Assembly (NCBI RefSeq): GCF_020740795.1
Contig: NC_067301.1
Span: 992,001 to 1,056,000, forward strand
Source of the DNA: Apus apus
Lineage: Eukaryota; Chordata; Aves; Apodiformes; Apodidae
Length of the DNA: 64,000 nt
Reading direction: 5' to 3'
The translations under genes and the position numbers were made by a program. Every line of letters begins with the position of its first letter. Position 1 is the first letter of the stretch. The notes beneath the pieces were generated by a model. The model had not been told where the DNA came from and made no database searches. It saw only the letters and a program-made list of their open reading frames with translations. Positions 24,600 to 36,162 of the stretch are shown here, piece by piece.

Positions 24600-24960
24600 A
24601 ACAAAATATTTCCATCATTTTTAAGCTGAGACTTGGAAGCTCTGCTGTTTAGCTCATTACATCAAAAGTCTGATTCACGAGCAGCTCCACCACTGACTTT
24701 CTATTTTAATGTATTACTAAAACTATATGCATCCCATGGAATGCAACAAATGATGCCCCCATCCTTCACTTCCATCTGTCTTCTGGACCTTTACGGTTTT
24801 CCCGAGCCTGCTATTTTAATTGGCAACGGCTTCTTCAGCCCATGTTATTTTAACATTCCTACTGAGAATGCCCAGAGGTGGCAGGATCCTAAGCTAATTC
24901 AAAGCTTTTGCCTTTCTATCCCATTAATTTACTTATTGCCAGAAGTACTTTTTACAAATC
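24600..24960. other. Candidate conserved non-coding element, intron 9
   Basis: The stretch is AT-rich without being low in complexity, and it holds several TAAT-core sites (for example CAATTA and ATTAATTT on either strand), CATTACATCA and a CAATCAC site. This is typical of developmental enhancers near PRDM genes, but conservation cannot be seen from one sequence. Confidence 0.25.
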
Positions 24961-26089
24961 AATCACTTGTTTTTCCCAGAGATGCCCATGGTGGGTCACA
25001 GACAGAACCCGCGGCACCTCCCGGCTGTGATGCAGCCATTTCCACCACAGATGGTGAGGATGTAGCAAACAGCACCAGCTCTGAGAGGGCTGGCAAAGCC
25101 AGAGACACTTTCTGAGCAGCAAGCACCGAGGGCTCACTAATCCTCCCCTCAGCTGACAGCTCTCTGGCCTGGGCAGGCACTGACATAATTTGTTCCCACA
25201 GTTATCGAGCGCTCAGCAGTGCGAGGCAGTGACACAGGTGCCGTTCTCTTGGCTGGCGCTTCCAGTCCAGCAAAGGCCACAGTACCCGTGGTTGCTCACA
25301 ATCCTCTGAACACCCAAGTGACCCATCCAAGTGCTGACATAACCACTCTGTGGTGACCACAAGCCTCTCCAGTCCTAAGGATCCCCCAGCTCCTGGGGAT
25401 GTCTGTTCCCTTGGCTGCGCGCACCGAGCTCGCCCAGCACAACAAACCATCCACTGCCAGGAACAAGCTGCTCCTTCAGACTCTGGATCTGGGAGCCCTG
25501 CAGAAGTTGTGAAGCATCCTGTCCTAAGGGCACATTAATTGCCGTGTCCATGTCTAAATCAAACTGGTTCAGGACAACTTTTCACTGGACTGTGCTACAA
25601 ACAAGCAGGTGGTGTTTGCTCCAAGACAAACATCTCACTGGCAGCAGAAGGGCAGTGAAGGCAGTGCCAGTGCCCAGACAAGCAATACCCAAACTTACTG
25701 GTACCCTCACCTTCAACCTTGAAATAGTTCTCCTTTAGAAACTGATTTTATAAAAAGCTCTAAAACAAGAAGAATAAAGTCCTCCCCTCACATCTTCTGA
25801 ATTGACTCCTTCAGGAAGTTTAGCTGGCATTTGGATCCCTTCGTCCACTCAGCTTTACACACACCTTCCCTGCACAGCTCATTCTAGGCATGACAAAACA
25901 AGCGGGGCCTTCCTCAAGAACCATCCATTTCAACTAGAAAACCCTTATTACCTCTTAATAAAGGTAAGTCTGCAAGAAATTCATCTGGGAGGGATCCAGA
26001 TAACAACATGCTACCAGGTATTTACACAGCACTTGTTACTCCAGACCCAAAACTGTTTCAAAAGGCTGGGTCCACAACAGCAGTTCCTA

Positions 26090-26225
26090 TGAACTGGAAA
26101 ACTCTAAGAAAAAGGAATTACAAAGAAGAAAGGTGAAGTGGCTCACAAAAGGCCATCAAGTCAGTCAGTGGGAGAGCTGCATTTCCAGGCTCCCAGGGCT
26201 CCTGACTCATTCCCAAGCCATGAGA
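26090..26225 (+). mobile_element. MIR-like SINE relic
   Basis: The order GTGAAGTGGCTCACAAAAGG, then GTCAGTGGGAGAGCTGCATT, then CCAGGGCTCCTGACTC follows the core of the ancient tRNA-derived MIR family, strongly diverged. The call rests on my memory of the consensus. Confidence 0.45.
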
Positions 26226-26437
26226 GCCCAGGCTGGAGGCAGCTGAACTCTGCATTCTTATCAAATCAAACCTCTGGAATTTCCCCACAGAAGTGCCATC
26301 TTAGCGGTGGCTTGTGGGAGAGTCCTTAAATAGGTCAAGTTTCTTCTTTATCAAAACAAAGCCATGTTCTGTACCCATATTGATTACCAGTACTCCTGTC
26401 AATGGTTCAGCCCCTTTGATTCAGAAAATTCCACGTG

Positions 26438-27189
26438 CTGGAGAAGAAAAACGCCATGCACCAGTACAGGTTGGGGGCTGACCTGCTGGAGAGCAGTGTA
26501 GGTGAAAGGGACCTGGGGGTCATGGTAGACAGGAGGATGACCATGAGCCAGCAGTGTGCCCTTGTGGCTAAGAAGGCCAATGGCATCCTGGGGTGTATTA
26601 GAAAGGGTGTGGTTAGTAGGTCAAGAGAGGTTCTCCTCCCCCTCTATTCTGCATTGGTGAGGCCACATCTGGAATATTGTGTCCAGTTCTGGGCCCCTCA
26701 GTTCAAGAAGGACAGGGAAGTGCTTGAAAGAGTCCAGCGCAGAGCCACAAGGATGATTAAGGGAGTGGAACATCTCCCTTATGAGGAAAGGCTGAGGGAG
26801 CTGGGTCTCTTTAGTTTGGAGAAAAGGAGACTGAGGGGGGACCTCATCAATGTTTACAAATATGTAAAGGGTGAGTGTCAAGACGATGGAGTTAAGCTTT
26901 TTTCAGTGAAGACCAGTGATAGGACAAGGAGTAATGGATACAAGTTGGAGCATAGGAGGTTTAAGATGAATATCAGGAAAAATTTTTTTACTGTGAGAGT
27001 GACAGAGCACTGGAACAGGCTGCCCAGAAAGGTTGTGGAGTCTCCTTCGCTGGAGACATTCAAAACCCGCCTGGACGCCTTCCTGTGTGATGTACTCTAG
27101 GTGACCCTGCTCTGGCAGGGGGGTTGGACTAGATGATCTTTCGAGGTCCCTTCCAACCCCTATGATTCTATGATTCTATGATTCTGTGA
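26438..27189 (+). mobile_element. CR1 LINE fragment with C-terminal pol frame and complete 3' end
   Basis: About 750 bases of a CR1 element in plus orientation, antisense to PRDM16. A frame of some 220 codons ending at 27,100 is uninterrupted and reads as the C-terminal tail of CR1 ORF2 (blocks such as [35 protein letters not shown] and [16 protein letters not shown]). It is followed by the CR1 3' UTR (GGGTTGGACTAGATGATC, GGTCCCTTCCAACCC) and the ATTCTATG tail repeats. The catalytic reverse transcriptase and the endonuclease are missing, so the copy is dead. The unbroken frame suggests a fairly young insertion. Confidence 0.93.
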
Positions 27190-27317
27190 CAGACAGAAGC
27201 ACAACCAACTGCAGCAGACATCCACTGCTCTTCCTGAACAACCTACAGCCCCCAGTTCTACCCCAGCCAGAGGATGAGCTCGTTAGAGGAAAGGCTTAAG
27301 GCAGGGTATGTTAATAC

Positions 27318-28719
27318 CTGTAGATGGGGTCCATGAAGAAGGGTGATGGCTTAGCATAATGCAGGGACGGCTGCTGCGGCAGCTGGGACTGGGAAATCTT
27401 GGGCAAGACTTCACTGGCCATCAGCTTCCTTTCCCCATAAATGTGGTTTTTCCGTGGCTCTCTTCCTCCGTTCTGACTGGCTCGGATGCGGTTGCCGATG
27501 CTCAGATCCAGTGGCTGTTCTTCCCCTGAGGATGGGGCTGGCAGGACCTTCGGTGGTGGCAAGATTGGCTTAATCTCTTTTGGCTTTGTGGTGAGATCAA
27601 AGGGGGACTCAGAGCTGGTGCTGCCCACTTTGTGGAGGTCCCGGGGTGACTTTGGTTCTGCCTTGACCAGCAAGCTGTGATTGAGGGTCCGCTCTGTAAA
27701 AGGATAGAGGGAATGGGGGAAATTGGGGAGGAACTGGAAAGGGAACATGGAATGATACGGGAGCGAACCCATCTTTTTCTCCTGCATCCCCATAAAGCCA
27801 GGCCCAAAATACTTCTCTGCGATGGAGGCGATGGCTTTAATAGAGTCATTGGCTGCTCCTGTGGAAGGCAGCAGGTGCTCCTCGGGGGGAGGAAAGAAGG
27901 AATGCTGAGAATAAAAGAGAGGGATCTCACTGGTGTTGTTGTTGGAACTTGCAGACACAGAGCTACTGACAAAGTCTGTCTTGCTCTCCATTTGTTTGCT
28001 CTTGTCTTTTGTTTTGTCCCTGTCACTCTCTGCATCACTGTCCAGGTCAGAACCGGTGCCAGTCGTGGTGTCCAGGTCTGTGCCTGTGGTTGTATTGACA
28101 TCCTCAAAGTCACTGCCATCAGACATGTCACTGTTCCTGGCTTTTAGCTTCTCCAGGTAGGAGTTTTCCAGGCTGCTTTCACATTTCTCCTCTCCTGAAG
28201 TGGCCTGGTTGCTGTTGCTCACCGCAGAGATCAGAGGAAGTGCCGGGTTCCCAAGGGGGCTTGGAAGCTTTGCATCTTGAGTGTGGTTGAGGGGGCTTTT
28301 GAGCAGTTGGGTGGGTGGTAACAAGGGGGGCCTGGGGTAGAGAGATGGTGGGAAAATCCCTGGGAACCCCGGGGTGAGGGCAGGAAAGGCAGGGGGGGCA
28401 GGTGAGAATGGAAGACCCCCCGGGTGTGGGCGGGACGGAAAATAATCGTTAAATCCCAGGCTAGCATGATTGAGGTTGGGAGAGGGCTTGGATTTGTCCA
28501 TCATGGAGGTGGGCGTGAGGGGCAGGCCAGGGGCAAAGATGCTGGCAGGGCTGTAATGGTTCTTGCCCTCGCAGAAGCGGCGGTGCTTGTTGAGGGAGGA
28601 GGTAGTGCTGAACATCTGCCCGCAGTCCTTGCACTTGATCTGCGTGCGGCAGTCCGCGTGCATCCGCTTGTGCCGGCACAGGTTGGAGAACTGCGTGTAG
28701 GATTTGTGACAGACCTCAC
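27318..28719 (-). CDS. PRDM16: PRDM16 exon 9: fingers 6-7 and the CtBP-binding repression region
   Basis: This is the largest coding exon: two bases complete a cysteine, 466 codons follow, and two bases open the arginine shared with exon 10. The acceptor is TGCTTTAG and the donor AG/GTATTA. Fingers 6 ([10 protein letters not shown]) and 7 (CKDCGQMF, ending in Cys) come first. A proline-rich stretch ([17 protein letters not shown]) follows, then an acidic serine/aspartate/threonine segment ([15 protein letters not shown]) and the family-typical [16 protein letters not shown]. Two CtBP-type motifs are seen: PFDLT at 27,590-27,604 and PLDLS at 27,500-27,514. In PRDM16 and EVI1 such motifs recruit the CtBP corepressors. 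VKAE near 27,655-27,667 fits a SUMO acceptor consensus. The exon ends FFMDPIY, matching mammals. Confidence 0.98.
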
Positions 28720-29489
28720 CTAAAGCATCAACAGAAACCAACGACAACAGCGGTATGAAATTAACAGGAAGCAGCAGGACAGGCCCAAGGAGCCCCCCTC
28801 CCTGCCCCCACCGAGCTCCCCTTCCCCATAGGCAGGGCCAGGCTCCCCAAGGCTTCCACTCCAGGACTAGTCCCACTCTGCCCTCCCACAGAAGCTCTAG
28901 CCCAGAGAAACTCTTGACAAGCAGCTCCCTGCAGAACCCTGAGGGGTTTTCTACTCCTGAGCAACCTTCGTTTTTGGAATTTTCACTGAAGACATTTCAG
29001 TGATAGTACCTATTGGTGGCAGCTGATCTGCTCTCCCCTGGCTCAGCAGGAAGTTCTGGAGAGAAGAACTTTGCCTCATTGAATCCAACCTGCTCTTCAT
29101 TAATACCATTAATGGCAAGTAACCACTCCATGGGGATAGTCTATAAATACTTCGCCAGCCAGGGCTCAGGTCAGCCAGAAGTGGGGTGAGATCTCGTGTT
29201 CATTCAGTTAGTGAGACACCCCAGCAATGATGAACTAACACTGCACCAGCACTTGCCTTAATGACCTGTAAATACCAAGTTTTCAAAACATTAATTTTTA
29301 TGACCTCTTCTGCCCACAGACTTTGCTGGTGGGGAAGGAACAGGGAGAAGTAAGAAAAGGAAAAAAAAAAATCCCACCCAAACTTTTCTATTATCAAAAC
29401 ACTGTAACTTTTAATTATCTGATCCCTCTTTCAACATAGAAATAAGCTCTACTTCTCAGTGAATTAACACACTCTCTCACAGGAGAACT

Positions 29490-29605
29490 GCTGTTATCAC
29501 CCTTTTGTAAACATGGAACTGAGTCAAAGAGAAGGAAAATACATTGTCTGGAGTTGGGCAGGCAAGGACCCAAATCCAGATTCTCCTGACACCCATTTTT
29601 TCACT
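29490..29605 (+). mobile_element. MIR-like SINE relic
   Basis: TTATCACCCTTTTGTAAACA, then GGAACTGAGTCAAAGAGAAG, then GACCCAAATCCAGATTCTCC follows the MIR core in order. It is strongly diverged and recognised by pattern only. Confidence 0.45.
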
Positions 29606-30459
29606 GAGTTGGAGGATGGATCCTTCTTCCCTCCCTCCTTTTACCAACAGACCCGTGCAAGTGTGACTCTCCCTCTATTTTTTCTAAATCTGTAGGATTT
29701 ACATCAGTGCTTGAAAATCAAATGCCTGTCAGGAGAATATTTCACCAGCAGCTCTGAAGATACAAGGGGAAGCACCTTCTATTGAAATTCAAAGCAGAGA
29801 CTCTTAACATTTAATAAATTAGACGTTTCAAGCAAGCAGCCCAAAGTTCAGTGGTTTGTCACTGAAGGGTCTGCTGGTATCTCTAGGAACTGAACCTGGA
29901 CTGTCCTTCCTGAGAGGCTTTCAGCCTTTCTGCTCTGGACCAGCTGCAGCCAGGGGCTGGAGGAGGCACAAACAAGCAGAACTAGAAAGTCATCAGGAAA
30001 GTTTTAATGTTGGAGTAACAGCATTTTCAAATGAGGATGCTGAAGCCATCCCTAGTTTCTGGCAATCACACCTTAAACAACTTGTGTCAGTTCTTCTGAG
30101 CTACCACCAGTGCTGACACACACTTCCATGGCTGCTGCATCAATTATTTCAGCTTCGTTAACTTTCTAATTTAGTTTTTTTACTGCATTTAAAAATGTTT
30201 TCTTAAAAAATACCTAAAGGAAACATGCTTCAATTTGTTTTCCCCTTCCTAACTTTAACCATCTCCCTTGCCATGTGCCCAGGGATGCTAGACTTGGGCT
30301 CAAAAGAAATGCACACGTTTATAAGAAATGGCAAATGTGCTCAAGCAGACTCTGTCCCAGCCCAGCGCTCCTGCTGCCAGTGCTGTTTGTGGTCTCTGCC
30401 CTGTTGTTATTGCAGGGGTTTGCAAGGTTGCAAAAAGCAAGCTACACCATAGTGAAAAA

Positions 30460-30762
30460 GACACTGTTACAAAAAAGGACAGACTTTAGTAAGTGTAACT
30501 CATTGTTAAATAACAAATTAATTCCACTTACAAAAAAAGGGACACTTTTTTGTACACTGTGACTTTTGCAACATGGAAATCACTGTTAACAAGCTAAACT
30601 ATTACCAAAAAATAAGTTACACTGTTACAATAAAACCCATTCACTTCTGTAACTAAATTGCACTGTTTAAATAGTTACACTGTCTTAAAAAGAAGATTCA
30701 CTGCTACTAAGAGTAATGACACTGTTAAAAATTAGAATTAAAAAAGGTTACACTGTTTCCAT
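30460..30762. repeat. Degenerate minisatellite with a TTACACTGTTA-like unit
   Basis: About a dozen variants of CACTGTTA or CACTGTTT recur over 300 bases, with spacing of 16-38 bases: near 30,462, 30,499, 30,524, 30,555, 30,581, 30,619, 30,641, 30,661, 30,677, 30,699, 30,720 and 30,750. A-rich DNA fills the gaps. The units are imperfect, so this looks like an old, decaying tandem array. Confidence 0.6.
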
Positions 30763-31414
30763 GCAGCACAACTTCATGAGCCAACTAGGGACAATAAAAA
30801 CAAAGTCTGCAAAGGGGCATCAGGTTCCTTTTTTCCATTTTCCATCCCAGGAAGAGTTCCTAGATACACCTGATCCTGCACAAAACTCCCTAAAGAAAAG
30901 TGCAGCAGGTACAAGAGCTCGCATCATTATTCTAAAATAAGGAAAACTGGAACATTAAAGTCTCCAGTTACACAACAATTCAGTAGCTCTGTGTGTTCTG
31001 CACTTACAAACTTCTAGTTTTATTTTTTTAAAGCCAAGTATAATCTTGTAAAAACCAAACACACACAGCCCCTTTTCCAGCTCCTGCAGCTCCTAATGGA
31101 TTCCATGCTCCTGCCTGTGCCTCCACCCGGCCCATCTGAACCAGGCAGGATCAGTCTCCAGCCGCTTTACACCCTGATTCAGACTGACAACTCCCTAATT
31201 CTTATGAGGTGAGAGTGAGGAGATTATGAGAAGAAATCACTCATCTCACTGCAGCGATACTGTGAGATTCCAATTATCTCTTTCATGTGCCCGTCATCCA
31301 ATGAAAGATTGCATCAAAATGAGCAAGAAGAGTATTTTTTCTTCCTCCACTGACACCCATCTGATTATCTCAGGACACATTAATGAAACGAGTCTCCCAG
31401 GACACTCCTGCACA

Positions 31415-31535
31415 CTGTTCCCATTACACCAGCAGGGGAAAAAAAGGGTTCAGTGGCTTCCCCACCGTAACATCAAAGCCTGGAATCAAACCCAGATCCC
31501 GCTCCGTGCTGGAAGCACACTTGGAGGGGTGTCAG
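31415..31535 (+). mobile_element. Possible MIR-like SINE relic
   Basis: GTTCCCATTACACCAGCAGG, GTGGCTTCCCCACC and GGAATCAAACCCAGATCCC resemble the MIR core. It is weaker than the copies at 26.1 and 29.5 kb. Confidence 0.3.
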
Positions 31536-32185
31536 GAAGGAGACCCTCACATGCTTCGGCTTTGTTGTGACACAAGCCACTTCTCTGGACAGGGATCAAA
31601 ATGCAATGGGTGCTGTGTCAATTAAAAAAATATACAGCCCTGAGAATGACAGGAGATGAGATGAATGGCTCTCGAGGGGAAAAATGCCCTTTTAGAAATA
31701 TGCCACTCAAGAGCACACTAAGGACACCCTGAATCTGCTATTTATTTGGTTTCCAACCATTATCTAGATGAAACACACAGGAAACAAAGGAGGGAAAAAC
31801 TCTTTTTTAAAACCACCTTCATCTCATCTCTGTGACTACTCCAAATTCTTTACAAACAGCTACAGGATTTGAGGCACCCCTGAAAAACATTTCGATCAGG
31901 CTGTGTCAGCTATTTATTTATGTCACCAACGTGAACATTCAAAAATAATTAAGGAAAAAAAATAGAAGAGGGAAAGAAATGATATAAGAAAATGGCATCA
32001 CTGGGACTGCTGAGAGGCTCAGCTTTTAACTTGTCAAGAAAGTCAAAAACTGCCATGAATGTTTACTGAAAAAACAGGGAGCATGAAAAAAAAAAAAAAG
32101 AAAAAAAAAAGGGGGATGGGGGTGTTGGGGAAAGGGCTGGAATTTCATCTTGTGCTCTGACCTATAAAATTACAGCGGCTGCTCA

Positions 32186-32446
<261 letters not shown>

Positions 32447-32717
32447 TCAGGGAAGGAAGGGAAGCAGCAGGAGGAGAGGGCACATGGGAAAAGGTTGGAT
32501 CTGTCTCGGGCAGCCTCCCCCCGGGGTGTGCAATGCTCCAGGAGCGCTCACCCACACCTGCGCCCGGCTGAGCTGCAGGGCCACGCTCAGCCTGCTGCTC
32601 TCCTTGTGGCACCACATCCCACACCATGGCTGGGCCACCCAACAGCACCCACATGGGTCACCCGTGTCCCCCCAGCCCCCCTCCCAGGCCACGGGCACCA
32701 CGTGCTGCCCCCATTAC

Positions 32718-32865
32718 CTTCACACAGTTTTCACATTCAAACCGTTTCCCGCTGTCGTGGGACATCTGGTGCCGAATCAGGTTGGATTTCCAGTTGAAGG
32801 CCTTGGGACACTGGTCACACTTGTACTCCCGCTCCTCGGTGTGGATCACCATGTGCTGCTCCAGG
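32718..32865 (-). CDS. PRDM16: PRDM16 exon 7: rest of finger 2, finger 3, start of finger 4
   Basis: One base finishes the split serine, then 49 codons run to AAG before the donor GTAATG. The acceptor is CTCCACAG. The exon finishes finger 2 (LEQHMVIH), carries finger 3 (CDQCPKAF, then HQMSH), and opens finger 4 (CENCVK). The residues are nearly identical to those of mammals and of MECOM, as expected for the DNA-binding cluster that in EVI1 recognises GATA-like sites. Only 292 bases separate it from exon 8, the shortest intron in the window. Confidence 0.97.
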
Positions 32866-35800
32866 CTGTGGAGGAGAGACAGCAATAGATAACCAGGCCA
32901 CCAGCCCGGGGGGTCCTCAGAGCCACCTCCTGCCTTTGGGAAAAGGGGGCGAGTGGCACACGGCCCATGGGAGGTGCAGCTGCACCCAAATACCATTTCT
33001 CTTTTTTTGGCCTTTATTTTACAGATGGACACTGCATTGTTCTGCCTCAAAATGTCACTGCGTCTGTGGTATTTTTTATTAAATACCTGAGTCCATCTAA
33101 CAAGGGGGAAAAGAAAGGTAAAACCAGACCTGACCCTGCAGGTTCTTGAAGGGAAAAATGAGCACTTTGTGACCAGGACTTCCATGGCATCCCCACAGGG
33201 AAAGACAAGATATGAGCTGTTGCTGCCCAGACTATCACGTTGCCTTTTCATGGGCACAAAGCCCACAGCTTCCCAGAACACAGCAACTTAACGTTGGAAA
33301 GAAACATGATAAGGTGCAAACACATTTCACTTCTAAATGTCAGACATCTTTTATTACTTAACTCGGCAATTTCACCTTCTGCCAACTGGCAGCCTCTCCC
33401 AAACCAGGAGGATGATGGCAAACCCCAGTGGCTGCTGGAGCAGGGCCAGGCAGGGATGCAGAGGAAGGCACTGGGTGCTCTCCTGCCCTGTGCCAAAGTG
33501 CTGCCTCTGGCTCCCAGCACACAGAGCTCCTGCTGGGCCACCAAACCAGGTGTGACAGCCACAGGAAGTCACTGGTGGTGGCACCAGGGCAGGCACGGAG
33601 CCTGGGAAACCATTCTGCTGAAGACTGAGTGCTGTAAAGGGGACCAAGCAGAGTGGAAACCCTGCACCTCCCCAACCAGTCCTCAGGGCCCAAGGAAGAA
33701 AACGTGTCCTTTGCCGCCTCTGGTGTGGCTTCAAGGGAGTTACAAATACTCCTTCTCACTGAGAACTCTGAGGAAGGACAAACTTTTGAGAAACCTACTA
33801 TTGCCCCAAATCCCCCACGGATCAATATTACACTGTTCCTATGGAACTTTAAAGCACTGCTGGTGTTTTTTTACAGGAACATGAAACACTACTGGAAAAT
33901 CCTGCCAGTCTTCATGCAACGCCGCAGGGGACTTTCACAGCAGACAACTCCTGGCATTTCCAGGGAGCCTGAGGGATTCAGAAAACTAAGGATTGACTCA
34001 GCCTTGGCATCATCCTCAGGACTATGCTGCTCTCACCCTCTCCAGACACCCCCAGTGACATGCATCCCAGTGGGGCTGTGTGCCCACAGGCACCTGACAC
34101 AGCAGGCACCCACTTGCTTCAGGACGGGGCAGGAGGGACCTGACACCGGGGTCCTTTGGCACTCCCAGTGTAAGAATGCAAAGCCTAATTGCACTGCCAA
34201 CTGACCTGCACTGAAATCTTCCTGCCCTAAGGACATCTGCTGGTACAGGAACAAGAACAAGCAGGTAGAAGGTGGCTTCGTCACCAGTGGGCTTGGTGGG
34301 ACTGCAGCCTGCCCAGCACCTCAACACGCAGCTCTCAGCAGCCACCAGCTGGCTGCTTCCTCCAAGAACCTCTCCAGTCAGGGAGTTAATATTCAGGAGC
34401 ATGCCCCTCATAAACTGCCAATCTACCAATTTTAAAGCAGCAATATTCATTTTGCTAAAGAAATGGTGCTCTTAACACCACCAAATTTTTTTACACATGC
34501 AAAGAAATATATACCCTTCATATACATATACAAAAATACGTTCCTGCTAACTGTGATTTATGAGTTTATTTAGTCCAAATATGGACAAACTAATATGCTG
34601 TTTAGAGGCAAGTACCTACTGGGATTAGCAAAACACTTATTTATTTAGTCAGCTACTAAATGCTCAATTTCAGTTCCCCAGTGACCCTCTTGATTTGATC
34701 TGTATTAAGTTCTGAAAAATTATAAGACCATCTAGGCAGGCTGACTGGTGTGCTCTGTGTTTCAGCAGCTTTCTTGGTGCATAAAATGCAGCAGATTGAT
34801 GGGGGAGGGAGAGATGTGGCCACTCTGCCAGCTCCACCAATCCTGCCTGGAATGGGGATGGTGCCTACTCTTTCCTGGCAAAAAAAAAAAACAACAAAAC
34901 AACAAACACTTTGTATTATTTGCTTTAAAAACTCCCCAACTCAAATCTATGGCAACAATGGCCTGAAAGGCAAAGCAGCCACTGAGTTCAGGAGCCCCCA
35001 GCCCAGACTCAAACTTCTTCCAACCATACAGGTCTGTGGCTACTGACCTGCTGCAGCTGCATCCGAGCTCTGGAAACACAGGCTCCTAATATTTAACCAT
35101 GTGAGTCTCATATTGCAAATGAATCAGAAATCTCAAAGATCTCTGCTTTAAAGCTGCATTTGATTACCATCACATCACATTCAAATGATGGAAATTTGCA
35201 CTTAAAAATTTTTGGGACAAAGATTTTTTTCTTTCCTTTACAAACAGTGCCATTCTTGTTCAGAGCTGCCTTATGATAATACTTATATTTTTATTTGCAA
35301 TAATTATTCAAGAGGAAAACTATACTATCTTCTCATTTTCCTTTTCATATTTCTATTATAAAAATGCTCAGTGAAGACAATTTTTAATGAACATTGGCTT
35401 TCAATAAGACAATGAAAAGAGAACATTTGATGAGAATAGAATTGTTTTGGTTGCTTCTGCAAGATCAAATAGGAGCTCTTGGCCATGTTAAGAGTTCTTA
35501 GTATAACAAGGTCTTTTTATACCCCTGATCTCAAATGACCAAGAATTACATATAAAAGAAGTCTTCATGCAACTACTGGCAGATACTGCCACTGTTCTCC
35601 CTCAGGCCCAGATCACATGGGAGCAGCTGCTGCAGAGACACTAACCTGATCTACCAACCTGCCTGTCCCAGCCCTGAAAACCTCCCAGGGAATTCAGAAA
35701 TAACCATTTTGACTTTCTGTTGCCAATAATTTGTGGAGACTTCTACCGATGGGTAATGAAAAGCATCACAGCCTATGAAGTCAAGGTGAAACAAAATGTT

Positions 35801-35963
35801 GCCCAATAGTTAATGGCACAAAAGTCCTAAAAATGACTTCCCTGAACCCTCTGGAGAAAGGAGAGGTGGATCCCTGTGGCCACCCCAAGCTGCCCAGTCC
35901 CATGTTTCCCATCATCAGAGAGGACTGGGCAGGCCAGAGGAGGGGCTGGCAGTTTTCTGGTAC
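32866..35963 (-). other. PRDM16: Intron 6 of PRDM16
   Basis: The intron has 3,098 bases with donor GTACCA and acceptor CTCCACAG. The part at 34,440-35,560 is AT-rich and may hold conserved non-coding DNA. No known repeat was recognised. Confidence 0.9.
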
Positions 35964-36162
35964 CTGTATTTATTGGGGAACATCCTCTCGCAGTCCTTGC
36001 ACTCGTAGACCTGTCCATCCCCGAGACCTTCTTGCTTGATCTCGTCGCTCAGGGTCTCGTAGAGGGAGCTGACGGCGCTGCAGGTGTATTTCTTGTGCCG
36101 CCGCAGCTCCAGCTTGGACTGGAACAGCTCGTCACAGTCCTCACAGCGAAACGTGGGCTCCT
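35964..36162 (-). CDS. PRDM16: PRDM16 exon 6: zinc finger 1 and start of finger 2
   Basis: The first two bases complete a glutamate codon split with exon 5; 65 codons follow, and the last two bases begin the serine codon finished by exon 7. The acceptor is TTGCAG and the donor GTACCA. It encodes finger 1, which runs from CEDCDELF to HKKYTC and ends in Cys instead of the second His. After an acidic linker (ETLSDEIKQEGLGDG) comes the first half of finger 2, CKDCERMFPNKY. The linker is more diverged from the human one than the fingers are. The exon is much richer in CpG than the introns beside it. Confidence 0.96.

Larger units (their letters stand above)
22969..27317 (-). other. PRDM16: Intron 9 of PRDM16
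   Basis: The intron has 4,349 bases with donor GTATTA and a NAGNAG acceptor. It contains a CR1 fragment with a long open frame (26,438-27,189), a MIR-like relic (about 26,090-26,225), and a TAAT-rich, probably conserved stretch at 24,600-24,960. Confidence 0.9.

Noticed and set aside
27311..28876. Taking the long minus-strand frame as a complete single-exon gene
   Set aside because: Its first 53 codons and last codon are intron read-through. The acceptor at 28,719 and the donor at 27,318 define exon 9 exactly, with matching phases.
28720..28878. In-frame 53-codon extension upstream of exon 9 as an alternative exon start
   Set aside because: The residues are Trp/Gly/Leu-rich and unlike any PRDM16 segment, and the normal acceptor with its pyrimidine tract is good. 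Open by chance.
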